The position numbers and the translations under genes were made by a program. A stretch of DNA of 15,232 bases from Prevotella sp. UBA746 (lineage in GTDB: Bacteria > Bacteroidota > Bacteroidia > Bacteroidales > Bacteroidaceae). Every line of letters begins with the position of its first letter. Positions within the stretch are counted from its first letter, which is position 1. Under the pieces are notes generated by a model. The model did no database searches, was not told the DNA's origin, and saw only the letters and a program-made list of their open reading frames with translations. Location of the stretch: NCBI GenBank assembly GCA_002298545.1, contig DBKQ01000070.1, positions 947 through 16,178 of the forward strand. Reading direction: 5' to 3'. Positions 1 to 7,423 of the stretch are shown piece after piece.

Positions 1-1644
1 TCTATTATAGAAAATGCCCATTCCAACGGACAAATAAACAACGGGCAGCGTAGCTATCTGAGGGCGGTCGTGGTGTTTAAAGACCGCGAACGCTTCGACT
101 CCGTCATCACGCTTTGCCAACCCCTCGTGGAGATGTCGGAGGTGAAAACTGACAAGAAGCTTCTTTATCGTATCTATGCCCTCATGGCTAATGCCGCAGA
201 GGGCTGCGGCAACTATGCCGACATGATTCAGTATGCTACAAAAACAGAGAAACTCGCCAAGCACTTAGGAAGAATTGACAAGGAACAGGAGATGATGGGT
301 ACCGTGGGATATGGTATGACTCTGCTCGGAAGAAGCAAAGAGGGCATGAGGATGATTAATAAAGGACTGGACAATCTTAGGAATAGAACGGAATGGAACT
401 GCCGTAACAGCTATATTATCCTATCGAAGATCAAGATTGCTGCCCTCGATGAAATGGAGGATTTTGGTGGAATATTGCCGGTTTGCCAAGATATTATAAA
501 GAACCTTACTTATATGGCGACCCATCCGGAAAGAATTACGAAAATGCCGAAAGAATGGGCTGACAATAAAGAAGTATTCTCGAAGGCTATTGACTTCTAC
601 CGCACTCAGTCCTTGGCATACATGACTTACTCGTATGCTAAAACGAATCAAGACGATAAGGCTAAGGAAACACTGAAGGAATTTTATAAAACGGAATATG
701 CTAATACTCTCGATGCAAAAAGAGTAATCGTTGAAGCTTTGGGAGAGCTTGAAATGTATGACAGAATGCTTGCCATTTACGATGAAATCGATAAAAACAA
801 CGGGGCTGACACTATCAGCCATGCCTACAGCGAGGAACTACAGTTTAAGGCCCGTGCCGCTTCGGCTGCCGGGGATAAGGAACTGGCAAGAAGGTATCTG
901 AGAAGGACTATCGCCCTGAATGATTCCCTTCACAAGCGCATCGACCAGGAACAGATGGCAAGGATGTTGTCTGTATACAAGGTGCACGAAGAGGAGCAGA
1001 AGGCTGACAAGGCTGCATCGGAAGCAAAAATACTATTAATTGTCATTATCGCCCTCGGTACTATCACTATTATTACAGTAATCCTTGCGATTAGAATTCT
1101 GCACCAGAACAAGAAGATGAAGGAAAAGAACAAATCTATTGTCGGTATCATCGATAAGGCGTATAAATATAGGAAAGACTACGTTGAACAACTTCAAAAG
1201 GGAGACAGAAAACACGATGAAATCGATGAAAATCATCGTAAAGGACAATCTACAGCGCATAAAGAAAAAACAGACGAAGAGATTGAAGAGGACGAGGACA
1301 AACACTTGTTTCTGTTGATCGACAAGGCAATGCGGGAAAAGAAGATGTATCTCGACTGCGATTTCCAAAGACAGACACTTGTTGACGAGCTACATTTAGA
1401 CCGCAATAAAATCGGCAGACTAATTCGTAAATACAGTGGGTATCAGAATTTGTCGGCTTATATAAATTCTTATCGACTCGAACATGCCTGTGACGCATTG
1501 GCAAATGACGATATGCGCACTACTATAGACAACATTTCACGACAATCTGGCTTTACTACTATCCGTACATTCCAGCGACTTTTTAAGGATGCCTATGGAA
1601 TGACACCAGCAGAATTCCGCGAAGCAAAACACGACAAGAAGTAG
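1..1644 (+). CDS. TPR-containing, membrane-anchored AraC-family transcriptional regulator (5' end outside window)
   Basis: Frame 1 is open from the first base, so the gene begins upstream. The visible 547 residues end at TAG 1642-1644; the first in-window ATG (70) sits inside the repeat domain and is not the real start. Order seen: about 330 residues of helical TPR-like repeats; one hydrophobic segment encoded at about 1030-1104 (ILLIVIIALGTITIITVILA); a charged linker rich in K, E and D; then a C-terminal AraC double helix-turn-helix encoded at about 1306-1630. The HTH shows the family pattern: a first helix pair (TLVDELHLDRNKIGRLIRKY), YINSYRLEHA, and a second helix with SGFTTIRTFQRLFKDAYGMTPAEFR. 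Members of this architecture are thought to sense a signal with the N-terminal part and bind DNA in the cytosol, without a histidine kinase or receiver domain. The ligand is unknown. The nearest candidate target is the repeat-flanked promoter just downstream. Confidence 0.88.
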   Translation, partial: SIIENAHSNGQINNGQRSYLRAVVVFKDRERFDSVITLCQPLVEMSEVKTDKKLLYRIYALMANAAEGCGNYADMIQYATKTEKLAKHLGRIDKEQEMMGTVGYGMTLLGRSKEGMRMINKGLDNLRNRTEWNCRNSYIILSKIKIAALDEMEDFGGILPVCQDIIKNLTYMATHPERITKMPKEWADNKEVFSKAIDFYRTQSLAYMTYSYAKTNQDDKAKETLKEFYKTEYANTLDAKRVIVEALGELEMYDRMLAIYDEIDKNNGADTISHAYSEELQFKARAASAAGDKELARRYLRRTIALNDSLHKRIDQEQMARMLSVYKVHEEEQKADKAASEAKILLIVIIALGTITIITVILAIRILHQNKKMKEKNKSIVGIIDKAYKYRKDYVEQLQKGDRKHDEIDENHRKGQSTAHKEKTDEEIEEDEDKHLFLLIDKAMREKKMYLDCDFQRQTLVDELHLDRNKIGRLIRKYSGYQNLSAYINSYRLEHACDALANDDMRTTIDNISRQSGFTTIRTFQRLFKDAYGMTPAEFREAKHDKK

Positions 1645-1648
1645 AAAT

Positions 1649-1703
1649 GGCGGCAAAATGTACGTTCTAAAGCGATAAAACGTCAGAAAAGGCGGCAATA
1701 TGT
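1649..1703 (+). promoter_or_regulatory. Tandem 13-bp direct repeats, candidate operator
   Basis: GGCGGCAAAATGT at 1649-1661 recurs as GGCGGCAATATGT at 1691-1703, with one mismatch. The offset is 42 bp, four turns of B-DNA, so both sites would face the same side. The second copy ends 7 nt before the -33 element of the promoter at 1711-1742. This is the layout expected for an AraC-type activator, and the neighbouring regulator gene is a natural candidate to bind here. That binding is inference. Confidence 0.45.
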
Positions 1704-1710
1704 CACATTT

Positions 1711-1742
1711 TTTGGAAGTGATTTTTTATATCTTTATCTTTG
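1711..1742 (+). promoter_or_regulatory. Bacteroidetes-type promoter facing right, no gene found downstream
   Basis: TTTG at 1711-1714 and TATCTTTG at 1735-1742 match the -33 TTTG and -7 TAnnTTTG elements, with a 20-nt spacer. Transcription would start near 1749 and run rightward into an AT-rich stretch that ends at the hairpin at 1963-1992. The next gene, gpmI, is convergent, so this promoter does not serve a recognisable coding gene in the window. Confidence 0.65.
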
Positions 1743-1748
1743 CAATAC

Positions 1749-1992
1749 TAAAATAAACGACAATATACATAAGAAATAATATCACACAGTATATTAGTAA
1801 AGGTTTAGATAAAGATTTGCATTAGATGACTTTTTACAGTTCGTGATGAATTGTTGGAATGATGTTTAGCAACATTGAATGTTGATTAAAAAACAAGTGC
1901 TAATAGATTTGTTAGGTGTCAGAAATTAGTAAAGCTAAATTTATTTATTAAATGGGTACGAAAAGCCCGGACTGCAATGGCAGTCCGGGCTT
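1749..1992 (+). ncRNA. Candidate orphan transcript between promoter and hairpin (small RNA or gene remnant)
   Basis: About 245 nt lie between the predicted start of the 1711-1742 promoter and the terminator hairpin. The stretch is AT-rich and holds only tiny open frames; the longest I find is 16 codons at 1879-1929, with no clear ribosome-binding site. It contains a 15-nt near-palindrome, CAACATTGAATGTTG, at 1870-1884. It could be a small RNA under the neighbouring regulator, or the leader of a lost target gene. The sequence alone does not decide. Confidence 0.3.
1963..1992 (-). terminator. Intrinsic terminator hairpin of gpmI, probably bidirectional
   Basis: AAGCCCGGACTGC (1963-1975) pairs perfectly with 1980-1992 around a 4-nt loop, a 13-bp GC-rich stem. 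Read on the minus strand the stem ends in CTTTT, which suits gpmI, whose stop codon is 40 nt upstream. On the plus strand the T tract is weaker (TTGCCTGTTT), but the hairpin could also end the orphan transcript. Confidence 0.8.
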
Positions 1993-2031
1993 GCCTGTTT
2001 ATAAGGGATTTATTGTTTTCTTTATTCCCGA

Positions 2032-3558
2032 TTAGTGAAGATTATCCTCAATGAGGTTCTCGCCTGTCATGTCTGCCGGCTGCTCCAGTCCCATAATGTG
2101 AAGGATAGAAGGAGCGACATCTGCAAGACGACCGTCTTTTACGGTAGCACTATTGTTGTCGGTAACATAGATAAATGGAACCGGGTTCAGCGAGTGTGCT
2201 GTATTTGGAGTGCCATCAGGATTGATTGCATTGTCGGCATTACCGTGGTCGGCAATGATGATAGCCTCGTAGTCATTAGCCTTTGCTGCCTCGATAACGT
2301 CCTTCACACAGTTGTCAACGGCATGAACAGCCTTGGCAATGGCATTGTAGATACCGGTATGACCCACCATATCGCCGTTGGCGAAGTTGACAACGATGAA
2401 ATCATATTCCTGAGTATTGATAGCTCCTACGAGCTTATCCTTAACCTCGTATGCACTCATCTCTGGTTTCAAATCGTATGTGGCAACCTTTGGCGAAGGA
2501 ACAAGGATTCTGTCCTCACCCTCGTAAGGGGTCTCGCGACCGCCGTTGAAGAAGAATGTAACGTGTGCATACTTCTCCGTCTCTGCTGTGTGAAGCTGTT
2601 TCTTGCCCTGCTTGCTAAGATATTCACCGAGAGTATCCTGTACGTTCTCTTTCGGGAAGAGAATGTGTACGCCCTTGAACGAAGCATCGTATGGAGTCAT
2701 GCAGAAATACTGCAGGTCTTTGATTGTATGCATTCCCTCTTCTGGCATGTCCTGTTGTGTGAGCACCTGAGTAAGCTCCTTTGCACGGTCGTTGCGGTAG
2801 TTGATGAAGATAACGACATCACCTTCCTGAATGGTTCCGTCAACATTAGCGTTGCTGATAGGCTTAACGAACTCGTCTGTAACATCGGCAGCATAGCTGT
2901 CCTGCATTGCCTTTACCATATCCGTAGCCTTCGTTCCCTTACCCTCAACGAGCAGGTCGTAAGCCTCTTTCACACGGTTCCAGCGCTTGTCGCGATCCAT
3001 TGCATAGAAGCGTCCGATGATACTTGCGATATGTGCGCCGTTAGCCTCACAGTGGGCTGTAAGGTCCTTTATGAAGCCCTCACCGCTCTTCGGGTCGGTG
3101 TCACGTCCGTCCATGAAGCAGTGAACGAATGTGTTTGTTAGTCCGTACTCCTTAGAAATCTCAATGAACTTATACAGATGGTTGAGTGAAGAGTGAACGC
3201 CACCCGTAGAGGTAAGTCCCATGAGGTGTAGTTTCTTTCCAGTTTCCTTGGCATAGGTAAAAGCCTTTACCACTTCTGGGTTCTTCAAGATAGAACCGTC
3301 GGCACAAGCACGGTTGATTTTTACCAAATCTTGGTAAACGATACGTCCGGCACCGATGTTCAGGTGACCTACCTCAGAGTTACCCATCTGTCCCTCTGGC
3401 AGACCGACGTCTTCGCCGCAAGCCATAAGCTGAGAGTGAGCACTAACTGCTGTAAGATAGTCAAGATACGGAGTTGGGGTGTTGTAAATAACATCCCCTT
3501 TGCCATGTTTTCCGATACCCCATCCGTCGAGTATCATCAATAAAGCTTTCTTTGCCAT
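2032..3558 (-). CDS. gpmI: 2,3-bisphosphoglycerate-independent phosphoglycerate mutase
   Basis: A 508-residue protein of normal length for the metal-dependent phosphoglycerate mutase, which interconverts 3- and 2-phosphoglycerate in glycolysis and gluconeogenesis in the cytosol. Seen in order: the N-terminal metal-binding LDGWG (about residues 9-13); QMGNSEVGHLNIGAGR with the phospho-acceptor serine at Ser61; FMDGRDTDP and IGRFYAMDRDKRW in the transferase part; INYRNDRAKEL; and the C-terminal metal sites in NFANGDMVGHTG and IIADHGNADN followed by TAHSLNPVPF. The ATG start (CAT at 3556-3558) is the natural family start (MAKKALLMILDGWG). The gene lies 122 nt downstream of sufS on the same strand. 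I find no TAnnTTTG promoter in that gap, so read-through from the suf operon is possible. A strong hairpin terminator follows. Confidence 0.97.
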   Translation of the reverse strand: MAKKALLMILDGWGIGKHGKGDVIYNTPTPYLDYLTAVSAHSQLMACGEDVGLPEGQMGNSEVGHLNIGAGRIVYQDLVKINRACADGSILKNPEVVKAFTYAKETGKKLHLMGLTSTGGVHSSLNHLYKFIEISKEYGLTNTFVHCFMDGRDTDPKSGEGFIKDLTAHCEANGAHIASIIGRFYAMDRDKRWNRVKEAYDLLVEGKGTKATDMVKAMQDSYAADVTDEFVKPISNANVDGTIQEGDVVIFINYRNDRAKELTQVLTQQDMPEEGMHTIKDLQYFCMTPYDASFKGVHILFPKENVQDTLGEYLSKQGKKQLHTAETEKYAHVTFFFNGGRETPYEGEDRILVPSPKVATYDLKPEMSAYEVKDKLVGAINTQEYDFIVVNFANGDMVGHTGIYNAIAKAVHAVDNCVKDVIEAAKANDYEAIIIADHGNADNAINPDGTPNTAHSLNPVPFIYVTDNNSATVKDGRLADVAPSILHIMGLEQPADMTGENLIEDNLH

Positions 3559-3680
3559 AATGTTTTTATTTTTTGTTTGAATCTTGTTTATTTTATATTT
3601 TAGTCTCGCACGACTCGTAGTTATCAGAACTCAGAGTTATACGAAAACTCCGAAAGCTCCAAGAACTCAGAGCTGTTTAA

Positions 3681-4895
3681 TCAGAACATCTGACTCACCC
3701 GCTTGATACCTTCAACCAGTGTATCAATTTCCTCCTTGGTATTGTATAGGGCGAACGATGCACGCACCGTGCCCTGGATGCCAAGACGAATCATGAGAGG
3801 TTGGGCGCAGTGATGACCTGTGCGAACGGCGATACCAAGGCGGTCGAGCAGTGTGCCCATGTCGAGATGATGGATGTTGCCCACGAGGAATGATACTACA
3901 GCATCCTTCTCCTTTGCCTCGCCAAAGATGCGCATACCGTCGATTTCTTTCATGCGGTGCATGGCATAATCCGTCAGCTCCTTTTCATGGGCATGGATGT
4001 TGTCCATGCCGAGCTGCTGCATGTAGTTAATGGCAGTGGCGAGACCGTGGGTTGCCACATAATCCGGAGTGCCTGCCTCAAACTTGAACGGCAGTTTCTC
4101 AAATACCGTCTTCTCGAAGCTCACGCTCTCTATCATCTCGCCTCCACCCTGATACGGCGGCAGACGGTCGAGCCAGTCTTCCTTACCGTAGAGCACGCCA
4201 ACACCAGTAGGTCCATACATCTTATGACCGCTGAAGGCGAGGAAATCACAATCGAGATCCTGTACATCTACCTTGAAATGCGGAGTGCTCTGTGCACCGT
4301 CGAGCATAAACGGCACTCCGTGCTCATGGGCAATGCGTATCATCTCCTTCACGGGATTGATGGTACCGAGCACATTGCTGACGTGGGCTACACTGACAAT
4401 CTTAGTTCTGTCGGTAAATAGCTTCTCATATTCGTCCATCAGTATTTCCCCCTTGTCGCTCATAGGAATTACACGGATGCAAATACCTTTCTTTGCCGCC
4501 TGTAACTGCCATGGCACAATATTGGAGTGATGCTCCATGGTAGAGACAATAACCTCGTCGCCCTCCTTCATGAACTCATCTGAGAATGAAGATACGACAA
4601 GGTTCAGCGCTTCTGTCGTACCACGGGTGAATATCACCTCATTGGTAGATTTGGCGTTGATAAACGAACGTACCGTTTCGCGCGCCGCCTCGTGGAGGTC
4701 GGTAGCCTGCTGCGACAGATAGTGAACGCCACGGTGCACGTTGGCGTTTACGTTGAGATATTCCTGGCGCATGGCGTCGAGCACGCAGAGCGGTTTCTGC
4801 GTTGTGGCAGCGTTGTCGAGGTAGACAAGCGGTTTGCCGTAAACCTCACGGCTGAGAATCGGGAAGTCTTGACGAACTTTTTCTATGTTGTACAT
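3681..4895 (-). CDS. sufS: Cysteine desulfurase SufS
   Basis: A 404-residue class V aminotransferase-fold, PLP-dependent enzyme that removes sulfur from L-cysteine, giving alanine and an enzyme-bound persulfide for Fe-S cluster assembly. Visible hallmarks: YLDNAATTQKP near the N-terminus; the EHHSN motif at about 121-125; the PLP lysine K225 in FSGHKMYGPTG; and the catalytic Cys363 in RTGHHCAQPLMIRLG. The short active-site segment marks the type II (SufS/CsdA) group rather than IscS/NifS. It is the fourth gene of the suf cluster, 211 nt after sufD. The gap carries repeats but no promoter that I can see. Its usual partner SufE or SufU is not in this window. Confidence 0.96.
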   Translation of the reverse strand: MYNIEKVRQDFPILSREVYGKPLVYLDNAATTQKPLCVLDAMRQEYLNVNANVHRGVHYLSQQATDLHEAARETVRSFINAKSTNEVIFTRGTTEALNLVVSSFSDEFMKEGDEVIVSTMEHHSNIVPWQLQAAKKGICIRVIPMSDKGEILMDEYEKLFTDRTKIVSVAHVSNVLGTINPVKEMIRIAHEHGVPFMLDGAQSTPHFKVDVQDLDCDFLAFSGHKMYGPTGVGVLYGKEDWLDRLPPYQGGGEMIESVSFEKTVFEKLPFKFEAGTPDYVATHGLATAINYMQQLGMDNIHAHEKELTDYAMHRMKEIDGMRIFGEAKEKDAVVSFLVGNIHHLDMGTLLDRLGIAVRTGHHCAQPLMIRLGIQGTVRASFALYNTKEEIDTLVEGIKRVSQMF

Positions 4896-4916
4896 ATTAT
4901 TATAGAACTTATGGGA

Positions 4917-5033
4917 CTAATAAGACTAATGGGAGTTCTGAGAGAACTTAAAGAACCATGAATTCTGGGAGAACCATGAATTCTGGGAGAACTGAGAGAA
5001 CCATGAGAACCATGAGAACCATGAGAACTCGTG
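4917..5033. repeat. 9-bp minisatellite in the sufD-sufS gap
   Basis: From 4935 to 5024 the sequence is ten consecutive 9-bp units of the type GAACCATGA / ATTCTGGGA / GAACTGAGA. It includes a perfect 18-bp tandem duplication (4953-4970 and 4971-4988) and three perfect GAACCATGA units (4998-5024). The 25 nt at 4917-4941 recur with one mismatch at 7246-7270 in the sufB-sufC gap, so the two gaps are related composites. The perfect units suggest recent slippage and a possibly variable length between strains. Confidence 0.8.
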
Positions 5034-5043
5034 GTAACCTCAT
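4948..5043 (-). other. Candidate 31-codon small ORF across the minisatellite (doubtful)
   Basis: ATG at 5043-5041 follows directly after the purine-rich arm GGGAGGGA of the hairpin element. The frame reads MRLPRVL and then tripeptide repeats (MVL, MVL, MVL, SVL, PEF, MVL, PEF, MVL) to TAA at 4950-4948. The 9-bp repeat length keeps the frame. It may be a by-product of the repeat rather than a gene. It is listed because the sufB-sufC gap contains a matching ORF starting at the same point of the repeat. Confidence 0.15.
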
Positions 5044-5101
5044 TCCCTCCCTTCGGGAGGGTTAGGGTGGGTGTTAGGGTGGGTGTTAGGTTAGGTGTTA
5101 A
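5034..5101 (-). repeat. Hairpin / G-tract 3'-end repeat, copy A (after sufD)
   Basis: The element lies just past the sufD stop codon. CCCTCCC (5048-5054) and GGGAGGG (5055-5061... paired arms with a short TTC-type loop) form a stem, followed on the plus strand by GGGTGGGTGTTAGGG-like repeats. Six GGG tracts fall at 5055-5083. The 49 nt at 5034-5082 are identical to 7353-7401, and a 34-nt core recurs at 11818-11851. All three copies sit immediately 3' of a minus-strand stop codon in the same orientation. In the sufD mRNA the order is stop, C-rich tract, hairpin. It may act in mRNA 3' end stability or termination; that role is inferred. Confidence 0.8.
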
Positions 5102-5106
5102 GCATT

Positions 5107-6450
5107 TTACTTACACAACTTGCATCCCTCACACTTGTTCAGTTCGCCGCGGAATCTTTTCTCCACGAGATAGTGCAGGCGGTCGCGCAGAGGTTCGAGC
5201 TGCATCTGGTCGATAACCTCGTTGATGAAGGCAAATTCAAGCAATAGCTTAGCCTCCTTACGACTGATGCCGCGCTGCTGCATATAGAAGAGAGCAGCAT
5301 CGTTAAGCTGACCTACGGTGCTGCCGTGAGCACACTTCACATCGTCGGCATATATCTCGAGCATCGGCTGCGTAAACATACGAGCCGTCTTTGTAGCACA
5401 GAGGTTCTGATTTGTCTCCTGCGATGTTGTCTTCTGTGCGCCATGGCGCACGAGCACCCTTCCGGCAAAAGCACCTACAGCCTCATCATCGAGCACATAC
5501 TTGTACAGCTCGTTGCTCTGGCAATGTCCAACTTTATGGTCAATGAGCGTGTTGTTGTCAACATGCTGTTTCTTGTCGGCAATGACACATCCCGAGAGGT
5601 TGCACTCAGCTCCCTCGCCCTCGAAAACGAGATCGGTGCGATTGCGAGTAACACCATTATGGAGGGTTATCACGTTATGGTTTACTCGACTATTTGCCTG
5701 CTGCGAGATGAACACGTTGCTCACGCGCACATTCTTGGCATGAGTTTCCTCCAGACAATATAGGTCGAGTCGAGCGTTGTCACCGACATAAGCCTCGATT
5801 ACCTGTGTGGCGAGGAAGTGTCTATCGTCGGCAGCATGGTCACAGAAGAGCAGTTTTACTTCAGCCCTATCCTCCACGATGATGAGCACACGGCGATTTA
5901 CCATAAGATCAACATCGGAACGCAGAATATTTATAACCTGCACTGCCTTGTCAACCACCACACCCTTCGGCACATAGACAATCAGTCCGTCTTGTGCCAG
6001 CATAGTGTTGAGAGCCGTTATGCTGTCGTCTTCGCTTTTAGCTATCTTTCCGTAGTATTTAGCCACAAGCTCAGGCTTCTCCTCGGCAAATTTCTTCAGC
6101 GAACCCACGATTACGCCTTCGGGCAGTTCCTTCTTTGGCATAGCCTTAGAATAAAAGCTGTCGTTCACCACGAAATAGAGTGAAGTGCTCAGATTAGGCA
6201 CGTCGCAACGAAAAGCTTCATATGGGTCAACCGGAATATCAAGACGGTTAAGGTTAAGTCCGTAGTTAGGCTCAAAGAGGGCCGGCACATCGGTATATTT
6301 GTATCTCTCCACCTTTTTTGTGGGGAATCCCATGCGTTTGAAGTCCTCGAAGGCAGCATCACGCAGCGAGTTCATGGTTGGTGCAGCATGCTGCATAATC
6401 ATATCGCGACACTGCTCGTAGAGTTCGATATATTGTTTTTCGCTTTGCAT
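5107..6450 (-). CDS. sufD: Fe-S cluster assembly protein SufD
   Basis: A 447-residue partner of SufB and SufC in the SufBC2D scaffold, a cytosolic right-handed beta-helix protein needed for cluster assembly and iron entry. The C-terminal half carries the SufB/SufD family signature, with His375 in CAHGSTVGQLNDAALFYMQQRG. The start chosen is MQSEKQ at 6450 and not the upstream in-frame ATG at 6510. The latter would overlap sufC by 56 nt, while the ATG at 6450 lies 4 nt after the sufC stop and is preceded by AAGGAGG, a strong ribosome-binding sequence in the last sufC codons. Translational coupling with sufC is likely. Unusual: the C-terminus carries three cysteines as CEGCKLC (Cys440, 443, 446), which the E. 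coli protein is not known for. Confidence 0.95.
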   Translation of the reverse strand: MQSEKQYIELYEQCRDMIMQHAAPTMNSLRDAAFEDFKRMGFPTKKVERYKYTDVPALFEPNYGLNLNRLDIPVDPYEAFRCDVPNLSTSLYFVVNDSFYSKAMPKKELPEGVIVGSLKKFAEEKPELVAKYYGKIAKSEDDSITALNTMLAQDGLIVYVPKGVVVDKAVQVINILRSDVDLMVNRRVLIIVEDRAEVKLLFCDHAADDRHFLATQVIEAYVGDNARLDLYCLEETHAKNVRVSNVFISQQANSRVNHNVITLHNGVTRNRTDLVFEGEGAECNLSGCVIADKKQHVDNNTLIDHKVGHCQSNELYKYVLDDEAVGAFAGRVLVRHGAQKTTSQETNQNLCATKTARMFTQPMLEIYADDVKCAHGSTVGQLNDAALFYMQQRGISRKEAKLLLEFAFINEVIDQMQLEPLRDRLHYLVEKRFRGELNKCEGCKLCK

Positions 6451-6454
6451 AATA

Positions 6455-7216
6455 TCAGCCCTCCTTACCGTCAACCTCAGCCTTAATCCAATCGTAACCG
6501 CGCTTTTCAATTTCCTTAGAAAGTTCCGGTCCCTCGGTCTTTACGATACGACCTTTGTAGAGTACGTGAACGACACTTGGTTTAATCATGTCAAGCAGAC
6601 GCTCGTAGTGGGTAATCACGATAGTTGATTTCTCCGGAGTGTGCATTTTGTTCACTCCTTCGGCAACGATGCGCATAGCATCGACGTCAAGACCAGAGTC
6701 TGTTTCGTCGAGGATAGAAAGCTTAGGATCGAGCATTGCCATCTGGAAAATCTCGTTGCGTTTTTTCTCACCGCCAGAGAATCCCTCGTTTACAGAGCGG
6801 TTGGAGAGTTTGCTGTCGAGTTCCACGACCTTGCGTTTCTCGCGCATCAGCTTGAGGAATTCACCTGCCGAGAGCGGTTCTTTGCCTTCGTATTTGCGTT
6901 TCTCGTTCACGGCGGCACGCATAAAGTTTGTCATGCTGACGCCCGGAATCTCCACTGGATACTGGAAAGAGAGGAACAAGCCCTCATGAGCTCTGTCTTC
7001 AGGAGCCATCTCGAGCAAGTTCTTGCCGTTGAAATAAACTTCGCCCTCGGTAACCTCGTAGAGCGGATTTCCCACGAGAACAGCACTGAGCGTTGATTTT
7101 CCAGAACCGTTAGGTCCCATGATGGCGTGCGTTTCGCCGTCTTTCACTGTGAGGTTGATACCTCTTAATATTTCTTTATCGCCAATCTTGGCGTGAAGGT
7201 TTTTTATTTCTAACAT
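6455..7216 (-). CDS. sufC: Fe-S cluster assembly ATPase SufC
   Basis: A 253-residue ABC-type ATPase that powers conformational change of the SufB-SufD dimer; it is soluble and has no membrane segments. Motifs seen: Walker A GPNGSGKST (34-42); Q-loop region around SFQYPVEIPG (83-92); signature FSGGEKKRNE (146-155); Walker B with the SufC-type LSILDETDSGLD (167-177); and the switch histidine in TIVITHYERLL (about 198-208). Length and motif order are normal. It lies 207 nt downstream of sufB and only 4 nt upstream of sufD. The sufB-sufC gap holds a repeat composite and no visible promoter. Confidence 0.97.
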   Translation of the reverse strand: MLEIKNLHAKIGDKEILRGINLTVKDGETHAIMGPNGSGKSTLSAVLVGNPLYEVTEGEVYFNGKNLLEMAPEDRAHEGLFLSFQYPVEIPGVSMTNFMRAAVNEKRKYEGKEPLSAGEFLKLMREKRKVVELDSKLSNRSVNEGFSGGEKKRNEIFQMAMLDPKLSILDETDSGLDVDAMRIVAEGVNKMHTPEKSTIVITHYERLLDMIKPSVVHVLYKGRIVKTEGPELSKEIEKRGYDWIKAEVDGKEG

Positions 7217-7245
7217 GATGAATTATTTTTTTAGGAATAATAGGG

Positions 7246-7340
7246 CTAATAAGACTTATGGGAGTTCTGAAGTTCTGAGAGAACTGAGAGAACTGAATAG
7301 AGTCGAGAGAACCGAATAGAGCCTGAAACTCTGAGAACCG
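7246..7340. repeat. Degenerate 9-bp repeat region in the sufB-sufC gap
   Basis: The 25 nt at 7246-7270 match 4917-4941 with one mismatch. They are followed by 9-bp units GTTCTGAGA (7272-7280), GAACTGAGA (7281-7289) and GAACTGAAT (7290-7298), and then more diverged units of the same kind. This is the same composite as in the sufD-sufS gap but with fewer perfect units, so older or less recently expanded. Confidence 0.65.
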
Positions 7341-7362
7341 CATCCCTATAGAGTAACCTCAT
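7246..7362 (-). other. Candidate 38-codon small ORF in the sufB-sufC gap (doubtful)
   Basis: As in the sufD-sufS gap, an ATG (7362-7360) follows at once after the hairpin arm GGGAGGGA and opens with ATGAGGTTA, encoding MRLLYRDAVLRV. It continues through 9-bp units read as SVL, SVL, SEL to TAG at 7248-7246. It shares start and reading frame with the 4948-5043 ORF. There is no recognisable domain and it could be a chance product of the repeat. Confidence 0.15.
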
Positions 7363-7413
7363 TCCCTCCCTTCGGGAGGGTTAGGGTGGGTGTTAGGGTG
7401 GCTATTAGGGTGA
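7353..7413 (-). repeat. Hairpin / G-tract 3'-end repeat, copy B (after sufB)
   Basis: Positions 7353-7401 are identical over 49 nt to copy A (5034-5082). The element starts 10 nt beyond the sufB stop codon at 7424 and has the same orientation relative to the gene as copies A and C. The arms CCCTCCC and GGGAGGG are at 7364-7380, and the GGG tracts run along the plus strand to 7410. Confidence 0.8.
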
Positions 7414-7423
7414 TATTCATTTC

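Noticed and set aside
1879..1929. 16-codon ORF in the orphan transcript as a small protein
   Set aside because: No ribosome-binding site and no supporting features; within the number of short frames expected by chance.
2035..3141. Long plus-strand open frame (368 codons) opposite gpmI
   Set aside because: It is antisense to a well-conserved gene, has no domain or ribosome-binding site, and its composition is what the reverse of gpmI codons gives.
4935..5024. Tandem repeats considered as a CRISPR array
   Set aside because: Units are 9 bp and contiguous, with no unique spacers and no cas genes nearby.
5061..5100. TTAGGG-like runs considered as telomeric repeats
   Set aside because: They are short, internal, interspersed with GGGTGGGTG, and recur as part of a bacterial intergenic repeat.
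6451..6510. Longer SufD start with 20 extra N-terminal residues
   Set aside because: It would overlap sufC, its residues are the antisense-free out-of-frame reading of the sufC end, and a strong AAGGAGG precedes the ATG at 6450 instead.
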